From: Kitasatospora sp. MAP5-34
Lineage (GTDB): Bacteria; Actinomycetota; Actinomycetes; Streptomycetales; Streptomycetaceae
Length of the DNA stretch: 64,000 nt
NCBI RefSeq assembly: GCF_029894335.1
Contig: NZ_JARXZC010000004.1
Location: 62,001-126,000 of the forward strand
Direction: 5' to 3'
Positions within the stretch are counted from its first letter, which is position 1, and each line of letters begins with the position of its first letter. Shown here piece by piece: positions 58,952 to 64,000 of the stretch. Both the position numbers and the translations under genes were made by a program. The notes beneath the pieces were generated by a model, which had not been told where the DNA came from, made no database searches, and worked only from the letters and a program-made list of their open reading frames with translations.

Positions 58952-59503
58952 CTACTGCGGAAGATCCTCTGCCGGAGCGTGCGCGGGAGCTTGCGCCGGA
59001 GCTTCTTCGGGGTACTGCGCCAGATCGAGCCAGCAGCTGACGGTCTTCCCGGTCAGCCGGGTGGTCACCGTCCACTGCTCGCAGATGGCCGTGACGATCG
59101 CCAGACCCCGCCCGTGCGAGTCCTCCTCGGCGGCGTCGCGGGCCTGCGGCAGGCCGCGCCCGAAGTCCGCCACGGAGATCTGCAGGGCACTGTCGGTGAG
59201 CGCCAGGGTGAGCGAGATCGCCCCGTGGCCGTACCGGAGGGAGTTGGTGACCAGCTCGGACACCAGGAGTTCGGCGCTGTCGGCCAACCGGGCGGCGCCC
59301 CAGGCGGCGAGTGCCGTCCGGGTCAACCGACGGGCCCGGCCGACGTTGCACGGTTGCGGTGGGAAGGTGGCGGTCGCCGACCACGCGCCGTGGTCGGCGG
59401 CTTCGAGAGTCCGGCCGGGTCGGCGCTCGGCCCCGGCGGGGGCGGTGCGCTGCTTCTCGGTCTGCCGCGCGTTGAACTGGCGCGCCGCTCTGGTTACGGG
59501 CAT
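58952..59503 (-). CDS. RsbW-like ATP-binding protein (HATPase_c_2)
   Basis: A 183-residue protein with a GHKL ATPase domain of the anti-sigma/RsbW type: ATFPPQPCNVGRARRLTRTALAAW, N box ELLVSELVTNSLRYGHG, ISVADFGRGLP (G1) and GRGLAIVTAICEQW (G2). Such proteins act as serine kinases on anti-sigma antagonists; streptomycetes have dozens. The C-terminus is Ala/Pro-rich with PAQAPAHAPAED repeats. ATG 59503 is used. Upstream the same frame stays open through the 15-bp tandem repeats, but this is not taken as coding. Expression may depend on the repeat-bearing 5' region. Confidence 0.88.
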   Translation of the reverse strand: MPVTRAARQFNARQTEKQRTAPAGAERRPGRTLEAADHGAWSATATFPPQPCNVGRARRLTRTALAAWGAARLADSAELLVSELVTNSLRYGHGAISLTLALTDSALQISVADFGRGLPQARDAAEEDSHGRGLAIVTAICEQWTVTTRLTGKTVSCWLDLAQYPEEAPAQAPAHAPAEDLPQ

Positions 59504-59580
59504 GGGTCCGCCCCCGGGGAGTGCTGGATGGAATGCGCCGCCCGATTCGGCGACGGTGTCGCCGAGCGGCCGCAATCGAG

Positions 59581-59729
59581 CTGGAGTGCAATCGGGCTGA
59601 AGTGCATCGCTGAAGTGCGTCGGACTGAAGTGCGTCGAGCTGAAGTGAGTCAGGCTGGAGTACGTCGAGCCGCAGTGCTTCGAACTACCGTGCTTCGGAC
59701 TGAACTGCCTCGAGGTTGAAGTCCGGGCG
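59581..59729. repeat. Tandem array of a 15-bp unit, about ten copies
   Basis: Units with consensus CTGAAGTGCGTCGAG run head to tail. Seven consecutive units of exactly 15 bp cover 59610-59714; two units of 16 and 13 bp precede them and one decayed unit follows. Identity between neighbours is roughly 60-90 percent. The array lies upstream of the minus-strand RsbW-like gene. Confidence 0.85.
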
Positions 59730-59787
59730 AGGGTGATCGTAGCCAGTTCGACCGAGCTGGGTGGGATCAATCCCGGAATCCCCAATC

Positions 59788-59805
59788 CCGGCCAATATTG
59801 GCCGG
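59788..59805. promoter_or_regulatory. Perfect 18-bp palindrome, candidate GntR operator
   Basis: CCGGCCAATATTGGCCGG is a perfect palindrome five bases upstream of the -35-like element of the GntR gene. It is the only AT-centred palindrome in this gap and is well placed for autoregulation, though typical GntR/HutC sites (GT-N-TA-N-AC) look different. Confidence 0.45.
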
Positions 59806-59847
59806 TTTAGCTGAAATCACGCAAGCCCGATCGCTACATTCACTCGG

Positions 59848-60702
59848 GTGACAATCCCCCGGGGCAGTGCCCAATCCCCCAAGTACCAGCGGCTGGCCGC
59901 AGACCTGCGTCGCCGCATCGCGTCCGGCGAGTGGCGCAGTGACGCCGCGCTGCCGGTCGAGACCGAACTCGAGCAGCACTACGGCGTAGCCCGGAACACC
60001 GTCCGGCTGGCGGTGGACGTGCTGGTCAACGAGGGGCGGCTGATCCGGCTCCAGGGCAAGGGCACCTACCTCAAGGACCACCCTGTGCTCGATCACCGCG
60101 CCTACGGGCCCGCCTTCGTCCCCGGCCGACCGGACTGCCTGGCCGGGCCGACCGAGGTGTACACGAAAGAGGCACGCGCGGCGGGTCGGGAGTTGACGGT
60201 CGACTTCGAGATGCTCATCGTGCGGGCCCGGGTCGACATCGCCGAACGGCTCGGGCTGCGGCCGGGCGAGGCGGTGGTGGTCCGCCGTCAGCTGCGGCTG
60301 ATCGACCGCGAGCCGTACTCGATCGAGGAGAGCCACTACCGGGCCGGCCTGGCGGCGGGTACGCCGCTGATGGAGCCCGACCCGGTGCCGGGCGGGGACG
60401 AGGCGGTGCTGTCGGCCCTCGGGCGGACGGAGATCGGCGGGGTCGACCACCTGGTCTCCCGGATGCCGGGGCCGGAGGAGTCGGCGTGGTTCCAGGGCGG
60501 CCCGGGCGTGCCGCTGCTGGTGCAGACCCGCGTCACGTACGACCTGCGCGGGCCGGTGCGGGTGATCGAGACGCGCTACTCGGCGGACCGCTGCCGGCTG
60601 GTGTACGGCTTGGGCGAGCTCGGGGCGCGAAACCTCGTGGGGCCGAGCGTCCCGGCCCAGGGCGCGGCCGCGCAGGGCGTGCCGGTGGCTCCGGACCGGT
60701 GA
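59848..60702 (+). CDS. GntR-family regulator, HutC/UTRA subfamily
   Basis: A 284-residue regulator. The winged helix (PKYQRLAADLRRRIASGEWRSDAALPVETELEQHYGVARNTVRLAVDVLVNEGRLIRLQGKGTYL) covers about residues 11-76, then a UTRA effector domain (about 110-260) with REPYSIEESHYRAGLA and PLLVQTRVTYDLRGPVRVIETRYSADRCRLVY. The ligand is unknown. GTG 59848 is seven bases after TACATT with no ribosome binding site, so the mRNA may be leaderless. The last codons form the left arm of a terminator hairpin. Confidence 0.92.
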   Translation: MTIPRGSAQSPKYQRLAADLRRRIASGEWRSDAALPVETELEQHYGVARNTVRLAVDVLVNEGRLIRLQGKGTYLKDHPVLDHRAYGPAFVPGRPDCLAGPTEVYTKEARAAGRELTVDFEMLIVRARVDIAERLGLRPGEAVVVRRQLRLIDREPYSIEESHYRAGLAAGTPLMEPDPVPGGDEAVLSALGRTEIGGVDHLVSRMPGPEESAWFQGGPGVPLLVQTRVTYDLRGPVRVIETRYSADRCRLVYGLGELGARNLVGPSVPAQGAAAQGVPVAPDR

Positions 60703-60718
60703 GGTCCGGAGCCACCGG
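60682..60718. terminator. Hairpin overlapping the end of the GntR gene
   Basis: A perfect 16-bp stem (60682-60697 with 60703-60718) with a 5-base loop GGTGA. The stop codon TGA (60700-60702) is in the loop, so the left arm is coding. It also lies 23 bp past the stop of the convergent mycoredoxin gene. Confidence 0.88.
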
Positions 60719-60740
60719 GTACCGCGAAGGCGGCTTCGGG

Positions 60741-60998
60741 TCAGCTCGCCAGTGCGGCCTGGACCTGGCGCAGGCTCGGGTTGGTCATCACGACCCGCTC
60801 GCCGCCGCCCGTCGGCTCGACGATCACCGTCGGCACGACCTGGTTGCCGTTGTTGACGGACTCCACGTAGGAGGCCGACGCCGGGTCCTCCTCGATGTTG
60901 ATCACCGTGTAGCCGATGTTCTCGCGGTCCATCTGGCTCTTGAGTCGGTTGCAGTACCCGCACCAGGTCGTGCTGTACATCGTCACACTGCCGGACAT
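60741..60998 (-). CDS. mrx: Mycoredoxin (glutaredoxin-like, mycothiol-dependent)
   Basis: An 85-residue thioredoxin-fold protein with the redox motif WCGYC (Cys13 and Cys16), the cis-Pro in QVVPTVIV and a Mrx1-like pattern MYSTTWCGYCNRLKSQMD. Mycoredoxin reduces mixed disulfides between proteins and mycothiol. The ATG at 60998 is behind AAGGAGA; the open frame upstream is not coding. A perfect SigR-type promoter lies about 45 bp upstream, linking it to disulfide stress. It is divergent from uvrD2, as in Rv3198A-Rv3198c. Confidence 0.93.
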   Translation of the reverse strand: MSGSVTMYSTTWCGYCNRLKSQMDRENIGYTVINIEEDPASASYVESVNNGNQVVPTVIVEPTGGGERVVMTNPSLRQVQAALAS

Positions 60999-61040
60999 CG
61001 CGGTGGTCTCCTTCGGGAGGGGCGTACGGTCGGAGTCGAG

Positions 61041-61066
61041 AACGTCCCGCGTGCGTCGGACATTCC
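61041..61066 (-). promoter_or_regulatory. Perfect SigR-type promoter of the mycoredoxin gene
   Basis: On the minus strand GGAAT (61066-61062) and GTT (61043-61041) are separated by exactly 18 bases, matching the SigR consensus GGAAT-N18-GTT known from S. coelicolor. The predicted transcript starts about 35 bases before the ATG at 60998. Confidence 0.82.
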
Positions 61067-61226
61067 TCGTACGCCGGGCGTGCGGGGAGTGCCACGCGCC
61101 GGTCCGCGCGAAGATTATCCGCTGATCCCGCCGGGCCTGTGGACAACTCCCGGCAGAACCGCTGCCGACCCTGTCAGGATCCCGGTACCGGGTGACCCGA
61201 CCCGGCGGACTGAGAGGATGGTCCGC

Positions 61227-63503
61227 ATGCAGGAAGAGCTTCTGGCCGGTTTCGACCGTGGCCCGTACGACACCTCCGCCGGCGGCCCGCCGATCGGCGC
61301 CGACGCAGTGCTGGCCGGCCTGGACCCCGAGCAGCGGGCCGTCGCCACCGCCCTGCACGGGCCCGTGTGCGTCCTCGCGGGCGCCGGGACGGGCAAGACC
61401 CGCGCCATCACCCACCGGATCGCCTACGGCGTGCGCAGCGGCGTCTACCAGCCGCAGCAGGTGCTCGCCGTGACCTTCACGGCCCGCGCCGCCGGTGAGA
61501 TGCGCGGACGGCTGCGCGAGCTCGGCGCCGAAGGCGTCCAGGCCCGTACCTTCCACGCGGCCGCGCTGCGCCAGCTCCAGTACTTCTGGCCGCGCGCCAT
61601 CGGCGGCGAGGTGCCCCGGCTGCTGGAGCGCAAGGTGCAGCTGGTCGCCGAGGCGGCGGGCCGCAGCGGGCTGCGCGTCCAGCGCACCGAGCTGCGCGAC
61701 CTCACGGCCGAGATCGAGTGGGCCAAGGTCACCCAGATCGTGCCGGACGACTACCCGGCCGCCGTGGTCAAGACCGGCCGCGACGCCCCACGTGACCCGT
61801 CCGAGATCGCCCGGGTCTACGCGACCTACGAACAGACCAAGCGCGACCGGGGCGTGATCGACTTCGAGGACGTGCTGCTGCTCACCGCCGCGATCCTGGA
61901 GGACCGCCCGGAGATCGCCGATCGGGTCCGCGCCCAGTACCGCCACTTCACGGTGGACGAGTACCAGGACGTCTCCCCGCTCCAGCAGCGCCTGCTGGAC
62001 CAGTGGACGGGCGGCGGCGCCAGCCTCTGCGTGGTCGGCGACGCCAGCCAGACCATCTACTCCTTCACCGGCGCCACCCCCGACTACCTGCTGAACTTCC
62101 GTACCCGCCACCCCGAGGCCACCGTGGTGAAGCTGGTCCGCGACTACCGCTCCACCCCGCAGGTGGTGCACCTCGCGAACGGCCTGCTGGCCAAGGCGCA
62201 CGGCCAGGCCGCGCAGCACCGGCTGGAGCTGATCTCGCAGCGCGAGGGCGGCCCCGAGCCGGTCTACACCGAGTACGCCGACGAGCCGACCGAGGCCGAG
62301 ACCACCGCGTACCGGATCAAGGACCTGCTCGCCCAGGGCGTCCGGGCCAGCGAGATCGCGGTGCTGTTCCGTACCAACGGCCAGTCCGAGGTCTACGAGC
62401 AGGCACTCGCGGACCTCGGCATCTCGTACCAGCTCAAGGGCGCCGAGCGGTTCTTCGAACGTTCCGAGGTCCGGGACGCCGTGATGCTGCTCCGGGGCGC
62501 CGCCCGGGCCGGCTCCGACCCGCTCACCGCGGACGCGCCCGACCTGGCCGGCCAGGTCCGCGCGGTGCTGGCCAGCCGGGGCTTCACCCCGAACCCGCCG
62601 GCCGGCTCCGGCACCGTCCGCGAGCGGTGGGAGTCGCTGTCGGCGCTGGTCCGGCTCTCCGAGGAGTTCGAGGCCGCCCGCGTCCTGGCGGGGGCGCCGG
62701 CGGACCTCTCGGCGTACGTGGGCGAGCTCGACGCCCGCGCGGCCGCCCAGCACGCCCCCGCCGTCGAGGGCGTCACGCTGGCCTCGCTGCACGCCGCCAA
62801 GGGCCTGGAGTGGGACGCGGTGTTCCTGGTCGGGCTCACCGAGGGCACGCTGCCGATCATCTACGCCAAGACCGACGAGCAGGTCGAGGAGGAGCGCCGG
62901 CTGCTCTACGTCGGGGTGACCAGGGCCCGGGTGCACCTCTCGCTCTCCTGGGCGCTCTCGCGCTCCCCGGGCGGTCGGGCGAGCCGAAAGCCGACGCGCT
63001 TCCTGGACGGGCTGCGGCCCGGCTCCAGCGCCTCCGGCCCGCGCTCGCGGGGCGGTCGTGGGGGCGTCGAGTTCGGTGCGGAGCGCTCGGCGCCGCGCAA
63101 GGCGCGGGGGCCGGTCAAGTGCCGGGTCTGCGACAAGACCCTCACCGAGGCGGTGGAGCGCAAACTGCGCCGCTGCGAGAGCTGCCCGTCCTCGATGGAC
63201 GAGGCGCTGTTCGAGCGGCTGCGCGAGTGGCGCGCCGGGCAGGCCAGGAAGCAGGGTGCCCCGGCCTACGTGGTCTTCACCGACGCGACCCTGATGGCGA
63301 TCGCCGAGGACGTGCCCGCCAACGAGCGCGAACTCGCCGTCATCTCGGGCGTCGGCGCCATGAAGCTGGACAAGTACGGTGCCGCCGTGCTGTCGTTGTG
63401 TGCTGGGGAGGAACTGCCGGACGAGTCCGCCGAGGAGTCGGTGGCGGAGCCGGTGGAGGATGTCCCGGGGGAGGTGCAGGGGGAGTCCGTAGAGCCCGCC
63501 TGA
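61227..63503 (+). CDS. uvrD2: ATP-dependent DNA helicase UvrD2
   Basis: A 758-residue superfamily I helicase: motif I LAGAGTGKTRA, VTFTARAAGEM (Ia), FTVDEYQDVSPLQ (II), VVGDASQTIYSFTGAT (III), VTLASLHAAKGLEWD (V) and LLYVGVTRARVHL (VI). The C-terminus has the UvrD2 hallmark, a tetracysteine motif (CRVC at 632-635 and CESC at 650-653), then an HRDC domain (APAYVVFTDATLMAIAEDVP) and an acidic tail. It unwinds DNA in repair; in mycobacteria the gene is essential, as I recall. ATG 61227 (MQEELL) has GAGAGG upstream; ATG 61218 is possible. It matches Rv3198c. Confidence 0.95.
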   Translation: MQEELLAGFDRGPYDTSAGGPPIGADAVLAGLDPEQRAVATALHGPVCVLAGAGTGKTRAITHRIAYGVRSGVYQPQQVLAVTFTARAAGEMRGRLRELGAEGVQARTFHAAALRQLQYFWPRAIGGEVPRLLERKVQLVAEAAGRSGLRVQRTELRDLTAEIEWAKVTQIVPDDYPAAVVKTGRDAPRDPSEIARVYATYEQTKRDRGVIDFEDVLLLTAAILEDRPEIADRVRAQYRHFTVDEYQDVSPLQQRLLDQWTGGGASLCVVGDASQTIYSFTGATPDYLLNFRTRHPEATVVKLVRDYRSTPQVVHLANGLLAKAHGQAAQHRLELISQREGGPEPVYTEYADEPTEAETTAYRIKDLLAQGVRASEIAVLFRTNGQSEVYEQALADLGISYQLKGAERFFERSEVRDAVMLLRGAARAGSDPLTADAPDLAGQVRAVLASRGFTPNPPAGSGTVRERWESLSALVRLSEEFEAARVLAGAPADLSAYVGELDARAAAQHAPAVEGVTLASLHAAKGLEWDAVFLVGLTEGTLPIIYAKTDEQVEEERRLLYVGVTRARVHLSLSWALSRSPGGRASRKPTRFLDGLRPGSSASGPRSRGGRGGVEFGAERSAPRKARGPVKCRVCDKTLTEAVERKLRRCESCPSSMDEALFERLREWRAGQARKQGAPAYVVFTDATLMAIAEDVPANERELAVISGVGAMKLDKYGAAVLSLCAGEELPDESAEESVAEPVEDVPGEVQGESVEPA

Positions 63504-63767
63504 ACGGTTTCTGAGGTTCTCCTTGAAACTCGCCGGAAAAATAGTTTGCGCGCCGTGCATGGAGCGCAATAGCCTGCCGGAGCGGTCAAGGAGACGAGAT
63601 CGCAAGCTGCACGGGGTCACTCCTGAAGCAGCTTCCCCATGCGCACCATCAGCACGACCTGCTCGAGTACCACCCGCTTGACGTACGACCTGCTTGACCA
63701 TCCAAACATCCGAACACCGGAGCCCGGGCGACTGGGCGCCGCGAGACGCCGAGAGGAGGCGAAGACA
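63504..63767. other. Possible wblC/whiB7 leader region
   Basis: No complete gene is present. Conserved order (nudC, mrx, uvrD2, then whiB7) predicts wblC just downstream. The region contains an A-tract promoter (63537-63575), a small hairpin (GAAGC-A-GCTTC near 63635) and an ATG at 63639 that opens a frame running to the window end without a stop. Confidence 0.45.
63537..63575 (+). promoter_or_regulatory. A-tract promoter resembling WhiB7/WblC-dependent promoters
   Basis: AAAAATA (63537-63543) is followed two bases later by TTGCGC (63546-63551) and, 18 bases on, by TAGCCT (63570-63575). An A/T-rich block just upstream of the -35 is the known feature of promoters activated by WhiB7/WblC, including their own. 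Confidence 0.5.
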
Positions 63768-64000
63768 GTGGAAACCATGACGATGATCACCAAAGTGACT
63801 GGCCAGACCGTTATCGCCCTGCCCTCGTGCGCCCCCGCGCTGTTCGGCAGCACCGGCATCTCGTCCGACACGTCTTCGCTCGGCGTCGCAGTTGACACTG
63901 CGCTCCTGCGTGGCGTGGTCGTCCTTGCCGGTAATGGTCTGGGTCTCGACGCCACCGGTGTCTCCGCTGTCACCACCGTTGCCGCTCTCACGAGTGTCAG
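63768..64000 (+). CDS. Unidentified ORF, 3' end outside window
   Basis: The frame is open from GTG 63768 (GGAGG at 63754-63758, nine bases upstream) to the end of the window; ATG 63777 or the far upstream ATG 63639 in the same frame are other starts. The visible product (METMTMITKVTGQTVIALPS...) is small-residue-rich with no WhiB cysteines yet. Only about three quarters of third positions are G or C, lower than for the other genes here. It might be a short gene between uvrD2 and wblC, or a regulatory leader ORF. I do not recognise it. Confidence 0.45.
   Translation, partial: METMTMITKVTGQTVIALPSCAPALFGSTGISSDTSSLGVAVDTALLRGVVVLAGNGLGLDATGVSAVTTVAALTSV

Larger units (their letters stand above)
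59504..59847. other. 344-bp divergent intergenic region with a tandem repeat array and palindrome
   Basis: No gene is supported here. It holds the 15-bp repeat array (59581-59729), the palindrome (59788-59805) and, for the GntR gene, a CTGAAA / TACATT promoter-like pair (59811-59816 and 59835-59840, spacing 18 bp). Confidence 0.55.

Noticed and set aside
59581..59729. The 15-bp tandem array as a possible CRISPR
   Set aside because: Units are contiguous with no unique spacers, are too short and drift in sequence; no cas genes are nearby.
1..64000. tRNA or rRNA genes
   Set aside because: No cloverleaf with a T-arm GGTTCRA signature and no conserved rRNA segment was noticed on either strand by reading. 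A covariance search was not possible.

Overview
The window is high-GC actinobacterial DNA, most likely from a Streptomyces or Kitasatospora chromosome. GC at third codon positions is very high, GTG, TTG and even CTG-like starts are common, and many genes appear to be transcribed leaderless. Gene order matches two conserved actinobacterial blocks. From memory of Mycobacterium tuberculosis, positions 4.4-22.1 kb follow Rv1177-Rv1232c (fdxA, dapC, dapE, LOG protein, folP2, DivIVA-domain protein, tag, DUF3117, O-methyltransferase, sigE, anti-sigma, tatB, mrp, DUF1003, MgtE-like). Positions 28.9-63.5 kb follow Rv3211-Rv3198c in reverse (DEAD helicase, DUF3107, TetR, moeZ, flippase-like, ATL, adnA, adnB, nudC, mycoredoxin, uvrD2). 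No rRNA, tRNA, CRISPR array, insertion sequence or prophage was seen. The region looks like stable core chromosome.

Layout. 0-4.3 kb: end of an ABC-2 permease coupled to a DesK/DesR-type two-component pair, then a SirB1-like protein and a GNAT acetyltransferase. 4.4-9.5 kb: ferredoxin plus two steps of the succinylase route to diaminopimelate (dapC, dapE), with a secreted low-complexity protein and a membrane-anchored lysozyme-fold protein between them. 9.6-14 kb: LOG hydrolase, divergent DHPS paralogue, DivIVA-domain protein, 3-methyladenine glycosylase, PaaG-like crotonase and DUF3117. 14.1-17.5 kb: O-methyltransferase divergent from an ECF sigma / zinc anti-sigma pair, followed directly by tatB; the htrA gene often found there is absent. 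17.7-28.8 kb: a hypothetical gene, an orphan barstar, the mrp / DUF1003 / MgtE-CBS group, a MerR regulator, an EamA transporter, a SUFU-domain protein, a PHP phosphoesterase, and small or unknown genes.

28.9-43.6 kb: DEAD-box RNA helicase with a long leader and possible CTG start, ferritin-like protein, DUF3107/TetR, alpha/beta hydrolase, a glycosyltransferase / membrane protein / epimerase group, moeZ under a candidate SigR promoter, and a 922-residue flippase fused to a degenerate kinase domain. 43.7-63.5 kb: DNA-repair and thiol-redox genes (alkyltransferase-like protein, AdnAB helicase-nuclease, nudC, mycoredoxin with a perfect SigR-type promoter, UvrD2), interrupted by a PP2C phosphatase, a serine hydrolase, an EEP nuclease, a PadR regulator with an ABC ATPase, a dipeptidase, an RsbW-like ATPase and a GntR regulator. 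The window ends in what may be the leader of wblC/whiB7, judged from conserved gene order and an A-tract promoter.

Between genes there is a family of related long hairpins. Four sit at convergent gene junctions and look like bidirectional terminators. A fifth lies between adnA and adnB, has lost most of its left arm, and is followed by a leaderless promoter for adnB. Several short tandem repeats, including a 15-bp array upstream of the RsbW-like gene, lie at gene boundaries.
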